DNA of 64,000 bases from assembly GCF_003586285.1 (NCBI RefSeq), contig NZ_QUBR01000002.1:992001-1056000 (forward strand), read 5' to 3'. Shown piece after piece: positions 43,856-52,087 of this stretch; within the stretch, counting starts at the first letter, position 1, and each line of letters begins with the position of its first letter. Source of the DNA: Aeromicrobium endophyticum (GTDB taxonomy: Bacteria; Actinomycetota; Actinomycetes; Propionibacteriales; Nocardioidaceae). The position numbers were made by a program, and so were the translations under genes. Below the pieces are notes generated by a model that saw only the letters and a program-made list of their open reading frames with translations, did not search any database and had not been told where the DNA came from.

Positions 43856-44242
43856 CTAGCGTTTGTGAGCGGTGAGGCGAGTGGCAGCCCAGTCGGCCGT
43901 GGCGGACGACGTCGTGGTGACCGACAGGCCGGCCACCTCGGCGGCCTCGACCACGTCGGCGCCGGGGACGTAGTTGTCGCGGCCCACCTTCGGGGTCATG
44001 AGCCACACGGAGCCGCCCTCGACGAGGTCTTGCTGCGCGTCGACCAGCGCATCGGTGAGGTCACCATCGCCGTCACGCCACCAGAGGATGACTCCCTCAA
44101 CATCTTCGCCGAAGTCGCCGTCCACCAGGTTGTTGCCGGTGTGACGCTCGATCTCGACCCGAAGCTCTTCGTCGACGTCCTCATCCCAGCCAAGCTCCTG
44201 GATGACGGTGTCAGGACCGAAGCCCAGCTTGCCCGCGTCCAC
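43856..44242 (-). CDS. DUF3052 family protein
   Basis: A 128-residue acidic protein of an actinobacterial family without known function. Typical segments are LGFGPDTVIQELGWDEDVDEELR, DVEGVILWWRDGDGDLTDALVDA and GGSVWLMTPKVGR. It has no cysteine or membrane helix. The GTG start at 44242 follows GAGGAGA. It is divergent from aceE, and the 126-bp gap carries a perfect inverted repeat. The same family lies beside aceE in other actinobacteria. Confidence 0.88.
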   Translation of the reverse strand: MDAGKLGFGPDTVIQELGWDEDVDEELRVEIERHTGNNLVDGDFGEDVEGVILWWRDGDGDLTDALVDAQQDLVEGGSVWLMTPKVGRDNYVPGADVVEAAEVAGLSVTTTSSATADWAATRLTAHKR

Positions 44243-44268
44243 CGGTATATCTCCTCGCGTTCGTCGGA

Positions 44269-44288
44269 AACCTACTGAAAAGTAGGTT
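44269..44288. promoter_or_regulatory. Inverted repeat in the aceE/DUF3052 promoter region
   Basis: AACCTACT-GAAA-AGTAGGTT is a perfect 8-bp inverted repeat with a 4-nt centre, 27 nt from the DUF3052 start and 80 nt from the aceE start. It may be an operator for the pyruvate dehydrogenase gene. No dedicated regulator is adjacent. Confidence 0.55.
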
Positions 44289-44368
44289 CATCGGCATGGT
44301 TGCCGGTCTCACAGTAGCGAACCCGGGGTGGAATGATGGACACGTCCACAAGACAATTGGGAGTGAAC

Positions 44369-47125
44369 ATGCCGCAATCCGGCCAGGAACGTCCGCCCGT
44401 CATCCACGAGGGTCTCCCGACCCAACTGCCTGACATCGACCCCGACGAGACGGCGGAGTGGCTCGCCTCGCTCGACGACATGGTCGACAGCCGCGGACGC
44501 AGCCGTGCTCGCTACGTCATGCTCAAGCTCCTCGAGCGGGCCCGCGAGCAGAACGTCGGCGTGCCGGCGCTGCGCAGCACCGACTTCATCAACACCATCC
44601 CGCCCGAGCGCGAGCCGTGGTTCCCGGGCAACGAGGCCATCGAGCGTCGCATCCGCTCGTACATCCGCTGGAACGCCGCCGTGATGGTGTCGCGCGCGAA
44701 CCGTCCCGGCCTCGGCGTCGGCGGTCACATCGCGTCGTACCAGTCGGCGGCCAGCCTCTACGAGGTCGGCTTCAACCACTTCTTCCGCGGCAAGGACCAC
44801 CCGGGCGGCGGCGACCACATCTACTTCCAGGGCCACGCCGCGCCCGGCATCTACGCCCGCTCGTTCCTCGAGGGCGGCTTCGACGAGCAGCAGATGGACC
44901 GCTTCCGCCAGGAGCACTCCCACGGCGCCGGCAACGGCCTGTCGTCGTACCCCCACCCCCGCCTCATGCAGGACTACTGGGAGTTCCCCACGGTCTCGAT
45001 GGGCCTCGGCGGCATCAACTCGATCTACCAGGCGCGCTTCAACCGCTACCTGCACAACCGCGGCATCAAGGACACCAGCCAGCAGCACGTCTGGACGTTC
45101 CTGGGCGACGGCGAGATGGGCGAGGTCGAGTCGCTCGGCGCGATCGGCGTCGCGGCTCGCGAAGAGCTCGACAACCTCACCTGGGTCATCAACTGCAACC
45201 TGCAGCAGCTCGACGGACCCGTGCGCGGCAACGGCAAGATCATCCAGGAGCTCGAGTCCACCTTCCGCGGTGCGGGCTGGAACGTCATCAAGGTCGTCTG
45301 GGGACGCGAGTGGGACGACCTTCTCGCCCGCGACACCGACGGCACGCTCGTCAACCAGATGAACCGCACGCCCGACGGCGAGTTCCAGACCCTCTCGGTC
45401 GAGACCGGCGCGTACAACCGCGAGAAGTTCTTCGGCCCCGACCCGCGGCTTCAGAAGATGGTCGAGCACCTGAGCGACGAGGACATCGAGCGTCTCCCCC
45501 GCGGCGGTCACGACTACCGCAAGGTCTACGCCGCGTTCGAGGCCGCCCAGAAGCACACGGGCCAGCCGACCGTCATCCTGGCGCACACCGTCAAGGGCTG
45601 GCTGCTCGAGTCGTTCGCCGGTCGCAACGCGACGCACCAGATGAAGAAGCTCACCAAGGACGACCTCAAGGGCTTCCGCGACCGCCTGAACATCCCGGTC
45701 ACCGACGAGCAGATCGACGGCAGCGACATCGCGCCGTTCTACCACCCGGGCCCGGACAGCGAAGAGATCAAGTACATGAAGGCGCGCCGCGAGGCGCTCG
45801 GCGGCTCGCTGCCCAAGCGCGTCGTCGACCCGACGCCGGTCAAGCTGCCCGACCCGAAGGTCTACGAAGAGCTCAAGAAGGGCTCCGGCAAGCAGCAGAT
45901 CGCGACAACCATGGCCTTCGTCCGCCTGCTGCGCGACCTCATGAAGGATCCCGAGATCGGACGCCGCATCGTCCCGATCGCGCCCGACGAGTACCGCACC
46001 TTCGGCATGGACTCGATGTTCCCGTCCGCCAAGATCTACAACCCGGCCGGCCAGACGTACGAGTCGGTCGACCGCAAGCTGCTGCTGGCCTACAAGGAGT
46101 CGGCCCAGGGCCAGCTGCTGCACGAGGGCATCAGCGAGGCCGGCGCCATGGCGTCGGCGATCGCGGCGGGCAGCTCGTACTCGACGCACGGCGAGCCGAT
46201 GATCCCGGTCTACATGTTCTACTCGATGTTCGGCTTCCAGCGGACCGCCGACTCGATCTGGGCCATGGCCGACCAGCTCGCCCGCGGGTTCCTGATCGGC
46301 GCGACGGCCGGTCGCACGACGCTGACGGGCGAGGGCCTGCAGCACGCCGACGGCCACTCGCCGCTCATCGCGCAGACCAACCCGGCGGTCGTGCACTACG
46401 ACCCCGCGTTCAGCTTCGAGATCAGCCACATCGTCAAGCAGGGCATCGAGCGGATGTACGGCACCACCGACACGCACCCGCACGGCGAGGACATCATCTA
46501 CTACCTGACGGTCTACAACGAGGCCTTCAACCAGCCGGCCGAGCCCGAGGACGTCGACGTCGAGGGCCTGCTCAAGGGCGCCTACATCTACAAGAAGGCG
46601 TCCGGCGACGGTGTCCCGGCACGCATCATGGCGTCCGGCGTGGCCGTGCCGTGGGCTCTCCAGGCCCAGCAGATCCTGGCCGACGACTACGGCGTCGCTG
46701 CCGACGTCTGGTCGGTGACGTCGTGGAACGAGCTGGCTCGCGACGCCATCGCGGCCGAGAAGTGGAACCTCAACAACCCCGGCGAGTACAGCAAGATGCC
46801 GTACATCACGTCGAGGCTCATGGACAGCAGCGCCGTCACGGTCGCCGTCAGCGACTACATGCGCGCCGTGCCCGACCAGATCGCCCGCTGGGTGCCCGGT
46901 CCCTGGCAGTCGCTGGGTGCCGACGGCTTCGGCTTCGCCGACACGCGCGCGGCGGCCCGTCGCGTGTTCCAGATCGACGCCGAGTCGATCGTCGTCTCGG
47001 TGCTGCAGACGCTCGCCCAGCGCGGCTCGGTGCCGCCCGAGACGGCACGCGAGGCCTTCTCGCGGTTCCGCATCGACGATCCCACTGCGGTCGCAGGTGT
47101 CGAGCAAGTAGGCGGCGACGCTTGA
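44369..47125 (+). CDS. aceE: Pyruvate dehydrogenase E1 component, homodimeric type
   Basis: Thiamine-diphosphate enzyme that decarboxylates pyruvate in the pyruvate dehydrogenase complex. The protein is about 918 residues, a normal length. The thiamine/Mg motif is [12 protein letters not shown]...NLTWVINCN. Other hallmarks are [38 protein letters not shown] and [17 protein letters not shown] (phosphorylation-type loop). I prefer the ATG at 44369 with GGGAG 9 nt upstream; the ATG pair at 44333/44336 is possible and would add 12 residues. E2 and E3 genes are not in view. Confidence 0.95.
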   Translation: MPQSGQERPPVIHEGLPTQLPDIDPDETAEWLASLDDMVDSRGRSRARYVMLKLLERAREQNVGVPALRSTDFINTIPPEREPWFPGNEAIERRIRSYIRWNAAVMVSRANRPGLGVGGHIASYQSAASLYEVGFNHFFRGKDHPGGGDHIYFQGHAAPGIYARSFLEGGFDEQQMDRFRQEHSHGAGNGLSSYPHPRLMQDYWEFPTVSMGLGGINSIYQARFNRYLHNRGIKDTSQQHVWTFLGDGEMGEVESLGAIGVAAREELDNLTWVINCNLQQLDGPVRGNGKIIQELESTFRGAGWNVIKVVWGREWDDLLARDTDGTLVNQMNRTPDGEFQTLSVETGAYNREKFFGPDPRLQKMVEHLSDEDIERLPRGGHDYRKVYAAFEAAQKHTGQPTVILAHTVKGWLLESFAGRNATHQMKKLTKDDLKGFRDRLNIPVTDEQIDGSDIAPFYHPGPDSEEIKYMKARREALGGSLPKRVVDPTPVKLPDPKVYEELKKGSGKQQIATTMAFVRLLRDLMKDPEIGRRIVPIAPDEYRTFGMDSMFPSAKIYNPAGQTYESVDRKLLLAYKESAQGQLLHEGISEAGAMASAIAAGSSYSTHGEPMIPVYMFYSMFGFQRTADSIWAMADQLARGFLIGATAGRTTLTGEGLQHADGHSPLIAQTNPAVVHYDPAFSFEISHIVKQGIERMYGTTDTHPHGEDIIYYLTVYNEAFNQPAEPEDVDVEGLLKGAYIYKKASGDGVPARIMASGVAVPWALQAQQILADDYGVAADVWSVTSWNELARDAIAAEKWNLNNPGEYSKMPYITSRLMDSSAVTVAVSDYMRAVPDQIARWVPGPWQSLGADGFGFADTRAAARRVFQIDAESIVVSVLQTLAQRGSVPPETAREAFSRFRIDDPTAVAGVEQVGGDA

Positions 47126-47173
47126 CAGACACCTCATCGCAGAGGTTGGGCATGGGCGCCTAGGATGGCGTCC

Positions 47174-48229
47174 ATGCCCCGCTGGTTCCGCGCGTTCCTC
47201 TCCTGGCCGTACGCCTTCGCGTTCTGCCTGTCGATGGGCGTCGGCGCCACCGCGATCTACTTCTCGCAAGACCTCAACGTCGGCCTGAAAGACCCCGAGG
47301 GCTTTCTCGGCCCGGCCTACATCCGTCTGCCGATGCTCGGCCTGCTGCTGTTCGCGGCAGGTCTCGCACCTCAGGCGATCCACCGCTACGGGGTCAAGCA
47401 CATGCTCTCGGGCATGCGCACGATCGTTCGTGACGAGTGGACGCTCAAACGGGTCGGCTACGCCGCGACCGGCATGGTCTCGTTCTACATCTGCTACGTC
47501 AGCTACCGGAACCTCAAGAGCTATCTACCGCTGATCGGCGGCGACACCGTCCACGACCGAGCGCTGCTCGAGCTCGACCACTTCTTGTTCTTCGGCAACA
47601 ACCCCGCCGAGGTGCTCCACTCGCTGCTCGGCACCACGATCGCCGCCCAGGTGCTGGCCGTGCTGTACGTGCTCTACCTGCCCGTCGTCCCCATCACGGT
47701 CGCCGCGGTGCTCGTCCTGCACCGCGACGTCACCGTCGGTGCCTGGTACGCGACGGCCGTGAGCCTGAACTGGGTGCTCGGCGTCGTCAGCTACTACAGC
47801 CTGCCGACCCTCGGCCCCGCGTTCTACGAGCCCCAACGGTTCGCCGACCTGCCCGAGAACGGTGCGACGCAGCTGCAGATGTCACTGCTGCGTGGTGCGT
47901 TCGGCTTCAAGGAGGACCCGCAGGGCGACAAGATCTTCGGCATCGCAGGCTTCGCGTCCCTGCACGTCTCGGTCGTCTTCACGCTCGCGCTCTTCCTGCA
48001 CTACGCAGGCATCGCCCGCGCCATCCGCTACACCGCGTGGGTCTACCTGGCCTTCACGGTCACGGCGACCCTGTACCTCGGCTGGCACTACGTCGCCGAC
48101 GACATCGGCGGCGTGCTCATCGGCTGGATCGCCGTGGCGGTCGGCGCCTGGGCCACCGGCAACACCAGACGCCAGAAGCGTCGACGTCTCGAGGCTGCCG
48201 AGCAGGAGCAGGCAGAGCCCGTCAGCTGA
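47174..48229 (+). CDS. PAP2-type membrane phosphatase/transferase (inositol phosphotransferase-like)
   Basis: Integral membrane protein of 351 residues with about seven or eight helices. The PAP2 active site is visible: GFASLHVSV (His) and GWHYVADDIGGVLIG (His, Asp) near residues 260-315. The wide spacing and overall length recall AUR1-type inositol phosphoryltransferases, which act on membrane lipids. TAGGAT (47161-47166) is 7 nt before the ATG at 47174, so I chose that start (leaderless) over 47165. Its 3' end overlaps the convergent hydrolase gene by 8 nt. Confidence 0.85.
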   Translation: MPRWFRAFLSWPYAFAFCLSMGVGATAIYFSQDLNVGLKDPEGFLGPAYIRLPMLGLLLFAAGLAPQAIHRYGVKHMLSGMRTIVRDEWTLKRVGYAATGMVSFYICYVSYRNLKSYLPLIGGDTVHDRALLELDHFLFFGNNPAEVLHSLLGTTIAAQVLAVLYVLYLPVVPITVAAVLVLHRDVTVGAWYATAVSLNWVLGVVSYYSLPTLGPAFYEPQRFADLPENGATQLQMSLLRGAFGFKEDPQGDKIFGIAGFASLHVSVVFTLALFLHYAGIARAIRYTAWVYLAFTVTATLYLGWHYVADDIGGVLIGWIAVAVGAWATGNTRRQKRRRLEAAEQEQAEPVS

Positions 48230-49187
48230 TCGCCGGCTCGGCGGCGGCCACGGGGACCGCCGCCGCCGGATCGACGCTCTCGAGCTGGTACTGGTCGCCG
48301 CGGCGCAGCAGGGCCCTCCACCGTCCGCGGTGGTAGGTCGCCGGAGGGTTCGACTCGACGAACTCGACCACGATGCGGGCGAACTCCTCCGGGTGGTCGC
48401 GGTGCGGGAAGTGCCCTGAGTCCTCGAGCACGTGGACGTCCGAGACCTGGGTGGGCGCCGAGTCGGCGTGCGAGGCGGGGATGACCATGTCGTCGCGGCC
48501 CCAGATGACCAGCACCGGCATCAGACGGGCCAGGTAGCTGCGATCGGTCATGGTGACGTACTGGCCGCGCCAGTTGAGCACGTGGCTGGTGACGCGCTGC
48601 ACCGCGGTGCGCTGGGCGGGATCGGCCAGCGCCTCGTAGATGCGGGCAACCTCGCCGAGGTCGCGCGTGGCGCTGATGGGCAGCTTCGACATCGAGGTGA
48701 GCGCACCGCTGACCAGGGGCCGCCACGGGCGGAGTGTCGCGGCGGCGATCGCGAGCCCGCTGCCCGGGACGGTCAGGAACCGGATGAGGGGCGTGACCTC
48801 CTTGCCGAGCCCGCCCGTGGACACCAGCACGACCCGCTCGGTGCGGTCGGGGAACTGGTAGGCGAACTGCATCGCCACGCCACCGCCGAAGCTGTGACCG
48901 ACCACCGTGACCTTGTCGATGCCCAGCACCGTCAGCAGGTCGCGCATGCCGTTGGCGTAGCCGCCGAGCGAGTAGTCGGCATCCGGCTTGTCGGACTCGC
49001 CGTGGCCCAGCAGATCGGGAGCGATGACGGTGTAGTGCTCGGCGAGCCGCGGCATGACGTCGACCCACGTGGACGAGTCGCAGGCGAGCCCGTGCAGCAT
49101 CAGCAGCGCCGGCCCGGACCCCGCGATGCGAAAGGCCCTGCGATAGCCGTGCACCACGACGTACTGGACGTCCTCGATGCTCTCCAT
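48222..49187 (-). CDS. Alpha/beta hydrolase
   Basis: A 321-residue hydrolase. Landmarks are the oxyanion region LLMLHGLACDSSTW, the nucleophile elbow VGHSFGGGVA (Ser), the acid in VIWGRDDMVIP, and His in SGHFPHRDHPEEF. It belongs to the broad epoxide hydrolase/lipase-like group; the substrate is unknown. The last 40 residues are an Ala/Val-rich tail. TAGACT lies exactly 6 nt before the ATG. It is divergent from the ACP-like membrane protein, whose own TAGACT faces it 49 bp away. Confidence 0.88.
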   Translation of the reverse strand: MESIEDVQYVVVHGYRRAFRIAGSGPALLMLHGLACDSSTWVDVMPRLAEHYTVIAPDLLGHGESDKPDADYSLGGYANGMRDLLTVLGIDKVTVVGHSFGGGVAMQFAYQFPDRTERVVLVSTGGLGKEVTPLIRFLTVPGSGLAIAAATLRPWRPLVSGALTSMSKLPISATRDLGEVARIYEALADPAQRTAVQRVTSHVLNWRGQYVTMTDRSYLARLMPVLVIWGRDDMVIPASHADSAPTQVSDVHVLEDSGHFPHRDHPEEFARIVVEFVESNPPATYHRGRWRALLRRGDQYQLESVDPAAAVPVAAAEPAIS

Positions 49188-49236
49188 CGCGCCAGTCTAG
49201 GGCCGGATCACGCTGCCGCGTCGCTAGACTGCAAGG

Positions 49237-50040
49237 GTGCCTTCTCCATCCTCGGTCCATGAGCAACTGACCGACATCCTCGTGCGGGTGGTCAGCTGCC
49301 CCGCCGACGCCGTCGTGCCCACCGCGATCCTGGCCGAGCTGGGCACCGACTCCCTCACGATCGTCGAGGTCGGCGAAGAGCTCGGACGCCGGTTCGGCGT
49401 GCGTCTGTCCGATGCGGCGATCGACTCGATGACGACCGTCCAGGACGCGATCGACGCCGTCATCGCCCAGTCCGCCGCCGATCGTCCGGCGCCGGCTCCT
49501 GCTCCGTCGGCCAAGCCCGCGCCGATCGTGACTGCAGCACCCGAGGTGCGCAAGCGCCGCCTCGGCAGCTTTGCGGCGACCTTCATCTTCTTCGGCCTCA
49601 TCATCGGAGGCGTGCTCGGTCTCGGCGGGGCGGCACTGGTCAGCGCCTCGGGCATCGCCGACGTCGACCTGCCACCGATCGGCGCGAGCCCCACGCCCAC
49701 ACCGACCCCCGAGGCCGTCGAGGAGACGACACCGGCGCCGGCCAGCCCCACCGAGGACCCCAAGCCCACCATCACGACGTCCAGCGAGCGGGTCTCACCC
49801 GGCGAGCGCTTCCTGCTGAGCGGCGCGTTCCCGGGCAGCACCGACGGCCAGGACCTGCAGGTCGAGGTCAAGGACGGCGGATCGGGATCGTGGGACGTGT
49901 TCCCGATCCAGACCAAGGTGCGCGACGGCGGCATCTTCCGCACCGAGCTCTACACCTCGCGCACCGGCGTGCGCGAGTTCCGCGTGGTCAACAAGGCCTC
50001 GGGCCAGAAGACCCCGTCGATCAAGGTCGAGATCGGCTGA
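49237..50040 (+). CDS. Membrane-anchored acyl carrier-like protein with extracellular domain
   Basis: An unusual 267-residue fusion. Residues about 5-80 are an acyl carrier domain with the phosphopantetheine site GTDSLTIVEV (Ser39) and the recognition helix that follows. A Pro/Ala linker (82-103) and basic stop-transfer RKRR (105-108) lead to one transmembrane helix (about 111-138). Then come a Pro/Thr-rich spacer (147-178) and a beta-rich Ig-like domain (180-267). The carrier would face the cytoplasm. No synthase is adjacent. The GTG start is 6 nt after TAGACT. I know of no characterised homologue. Confidence 0.8.
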   Translation: MPSPSSVHEQLTDILVRVVSCPADAVVPTAILAELGTDSLTIVEVGEELGRRFGVRLSDAAIDSMTTVQDAIDAVIAQSAADRPAPAPAPSAKPAPIVTAAPEVRKRRLGSFAATFIFFGLIIGGVLGLGGAALVSASGIADVDLPPIGASPTPTPTPEAVEETTPAPASPTEDPKPTITTSSERVSPGERFLLSGAFPGSTDGQDLQVEVKDGGSGSWDVFPIQTKVRDGGIFRTELYTSRTGVREFRVVNKASGQKTPSIKVEIG

Positions 50041-50046
50041 CGCCGC

Positions 50047-50562
50047 TCAGATCACCTGGTGAAGCCAGCGCACCGGAGCGCCCTCGCCTGCGTGGCGGAA
50101 CGGCTCGAGCTCGGCGTCCCACTCCAGGCCCAGCAGGCCGTCGAGGGCGGTCTCGAGGTCGACCTCGCCGAGCGAGGCCTTGACGCGGAAGGCCTTGATC
50201 CGGTCCTCGGGGATCAGCACGTCGCCGTGCAGGCCGGTCAGCGCGTGGAAGATGCCGAGCTTCGGGGTGTACGAGTAGCGCGCGCCCTCGCTGGACGCCG
50301 TCGGCTCCTCGGTGACCTCGAAGCGCAGCTGCTCCCAGCCACGCAGGGCCGAGGCGAGCTTGGCGGACGTGCCGGCGGGCGCCTGCCACGACAGCTCGGC
50401 GCGGTAGGTGCCGGGCTCGGCGGGCTGCGCCACCCAGGCCAGATCGGGAGTGCCGCCGAGCACGCCTGCCACGGCCCACTCGACGTGCGGGCACAGCGCA
50501 GAGACCGAGGAGTGGATGAAGAGCACTCCCCGGGTGGGGGTCGTCGGCAAAGACATGTTCAT
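50047..50562 (-). CDS. DUF3145 family protein
   Basis: A 171-residue actinobacterial protein of unknown function. Recognisable segments are TRGVLFIHSSVSALCPHVEWAVAGVL, AELSWQAPAGT and YSYTPKLGIFHALTGLHGDVLIPEDR. In other actinobacteria this family is found near fatty acid synthesis genes and aceE. GGGAGG lies 5 nt before the ATG at 50562. It is convergent with the ACP-like membrane gene, 6 nt between stops. Confidence 0.88.
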   Translation of the reverse strand: MNMSLPTTPTRGVLFIHSSVSALCPHVEWAVAGVLGGTPDLAWVAQPAEPGTYRAELSWQAPAGTSAKLASALRGWEQLRFEVTEEPTASSEGARYSYTPKLGIFHALTGLHGDVLIPEDRIKAFRVKASLGEVDLETALDGLLGLEWDAELEPFRHAGEGAPVRWLHQVI

Positions 50563-50664
50563 GGTGCCTCCCTAGTTCGCCTTCCCCAGCGTCTTGAGAG
50601 CACCTGAGGACATTGTGACGTACGTTGGCGGGTGCGGACAACCTCAACCCCCAAGGAGCGTCGG

Positions 50665-50970
50665 ATGACGACCACCGTGCAGGACAACGCAGCCGAGTCG
50701 CGCTTCGAGATCCTGGTCGACCAACGGCTCGCCGGCTACGTCGACTACCGCAAGGACGGCGACGAGTACGCCCTCCCCCACACCCGCGTGCTGCCGGAGT
50801 TCGGCGGGCGCGGCATCGGCACGCAGCTCATCGTCGGGACGCTCGACGAGATCGCCGCGCGTGGCGGCACGGTGCTGCCGTACTGCCCGTTCGTGCCCAA
50901 GGTCATCCGCGACCACCCTGAGTACCTCGAGCTCGTCCCCGAGGCCCAGCGCGGCACCTTCGACCTCTGA
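50665..50970 (+). CDS. Small GNAT-fold acetyltransferase (YjdJ-like)
   Basis: A 101-residue minimal GNAT protein. The motif LPEFGGRGIGTQLIVGTLDEI binds acetyl-CoA, and VLPYCPFVPKVIRDHPEYLELV is the C-terminal signature of this short group. The substrate is unknown. AAGGAG is 8 nt before the ATG. It stands alone between genes on the other strand. Confidence 0.87.
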   Translation: MTTTVQDNAAESRFEILVDQRLAGYVDYRKDGDEYALPHTRVLPEFGGRGIGTQLIVGTLDEIAARGGTVLPYCPFVPKVIRDHPEYLELVPEAQRGTFDL

Positions 50971-50982
50971 CGTCGGCGTGCG

Positions 50983-51411
50983 TCAGCCGACGACGTGCAC
51001 CGTGATGCCGTTCTCGCGCCACAGGTCGACCACCGCGGGTGCGTCGTCCCAGGCCTCGACGACCGTGTAGCCGTCGTCGGCGATCTGCTGCAGGATCTCC
51101 TGCTTGACCACGACGTCCTTGCGGTAGTCGCCGACGATGCGCATGTGCAGGGCGTCGTGCGGGACGTCGTGGGCCGCCAGCCAGTCGAGCGAGACGTCGC
51201 GCCAGACGAACTCCCGCGAGGTGACCACGAGCACCGCCCGGCCGAGCGCGGCCTGCCGCTGCGCGGCGGCCACGACGTCGACGTGCGCCGGGCAGTCGGC
51301 GGACGCCGCGTGGAACGCCGCGAAGTCCTTGTCGTCGCCTTCGATGAGGTGGACGATCTCGGACGTGTCGCACAGCGTGCCGTCGAGGTCGAAGATCACT
51401 GCTTCGCGCAT
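50983..51411 (-). CDS. HAD-fold phosphatase resembling the phosphatase domain of T4 polynucleotide kinase
   Basis: A 142-residue HAD protein. The nucleophile motif is AVIFDLDGTLCD (Asp8, Asp10), then VVTSRE, and the end DYRKDVVVKQEIL followed by EAWDDAPAVVDLWRENGI. That last portion closely follows the 3'-phosphatase domain of phage T4 Pnkp (RKDDVVKEEI...DDRTQVVEMWRRIGV in my memory of it). Here the kinase part is absent, so it is a lone phosphatase. The substrate may be an RNA or nucleotide phosphate. No clear ribosome site precedes the ATG. Confidence 0.75.
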   Translation of the reverse strand: MREAVIFDLDGTLCDTSEIVHLIEGDDKDFAAFHAASADCPAHVDVVAAAQRQAALGRAVLVVTSREFVWRDVSLDWLAAHDVPHDALHMRIVGDYRKDVVVKQEILQQIADDGYTVVEAWDDAPAVVDLWRENGITVHVVG

Positions 51412-51445
51412 GGCTGGCCCCTGGGATCGGTAGCGACACGGTCAG

Positions 51446-51519
51446 TAGGGAGGGCGGGGCTCGAACCCGCGACCCAGGGATTATGAGTCCCCTGCTCTAA
51501 CCGGCTGAGCTACCTCCCC
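51446..51519 (-). tRNA. tRNA with CAU anticodon (elongator Met or Ile2)
   Basis: Minus-strand cloverleaf: acceptor GGGGAGG/CCTCCCT (first pair G-U), D arm GCTC-GAGC, anticodon stem AGGGA-type around the loop CTCATAA, and T arm GCGGG-TTCGAGC-CCCGC, discriminator A. The anticodon CAT is shared by elongator Met and lysidine-modified Ile tRNAs. The AGCAGGGGACTCATAATC segment leaves both open. Confidence 0.92.
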
Positions 51520-51550
51520 GCGGTGGGCAAGAACCTACAGGCATCCGCCG

Positions 51551-52057
51551 TCAGGGGCCGAAACCACCCGTCGGGATGTTGAGCGGAACGTGGCTGACGT
51601 CGTACTGGGAGGCGACGAGCGCGACCAGCGACTCGCGGCGCTCGGCGACGATCACGGTCGAGCGGGCCGTCACGAGGGTGCCCCCGTTGCGCAGCAGCGA
51701 GACGAGGTTCGCGGTGTCGACGGTGTCGAGCAGCGGCGGCACCACGAGCGTCCGGAGGCCATGGACAGCCGACCCGAGGCGCCTGCCGGCCATCCAGGTG
51801 CGCGTCACCGTCCAGGCCGCCCAGGCCACCAGCGGCGTGTAGAGCGCCACCGAGAACTTGGCGGTGCCGGGCAGCCACACGAGTCCGACGACACCCACCA
51901 CGAGGCCGACGCCGATCGCCGCCACAGCTGCCACCCGCCGCGCTCGCTCGACGGCCGAGACGGCCGACGCGCGCCACTGGTCCCACTGGTAGGCGGCGAC
52001 CGTCACCTCGGCGGTGCGGACGGGCTCGGACCGCGGGTCGGGCGTCTCGTCGGACAT
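51551..52057 (-). CDS. Two-helix membrane protein of unknown function
   Basis: A 168-residue protein with two adjacent hydrophobic helices (about 43-62 and 66-86) and soluble ends. The C-terminal part (SLLRNGGTLVTARSTVIVAERRESLVALVAS) looks structured, but I do not recognise it. TACCGT lies 6 nt before the ATG, and the sensor kinase gene starts only 30 bp away on the other strand, so the two share a promoter region. A functional link with the kinase is possible. Confidence 0.65.
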   Translation of the reverse strand: MSDETPDPRSEPVRTAEVTVAAYQWDQWRASAVSAVERARRVAAVAAIGVGLVVGVVGLVWLPGTAKFSVALYTPLVAWAAWTVTRTWMAGRRLGSAVHGLRTLVVPPLLDTVDTANLVSLLRNGGTLVTARSTVIVAERRESLVALVASQYDVSHVPLNIPTGGFGP

Positions 52058-52063
52058 CGGCTC

Positions 52064-52080
52064 ACGGTAGTGGATACCGT
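52064..52080. promoter_or_regulatory. Face-to-face leaderless promoters
   Basis: ACGGTA-GTGGA-TACCGT is an inverted repeat made of two identical -10 hexamers. The minus-strand one is 6 nt before the ATG at 52057; the plus-strand one is 7 nt before the ATG at 52088. Each -35 would lie inside or next to the other gene, so the two polymerases must exclude each other. Confidence 0.7.
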
Positions 52081-52087
52081 GGGCCCG

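Noticed and set aside
44309..47401. Open frame of about 1030 codons antisense to aceE
   Set aside because: aceE is unambiguous; long antisense frames are common in GC-rich genes, and the antisense protein has repetitive Val/Leu/Arg composition and no domain.
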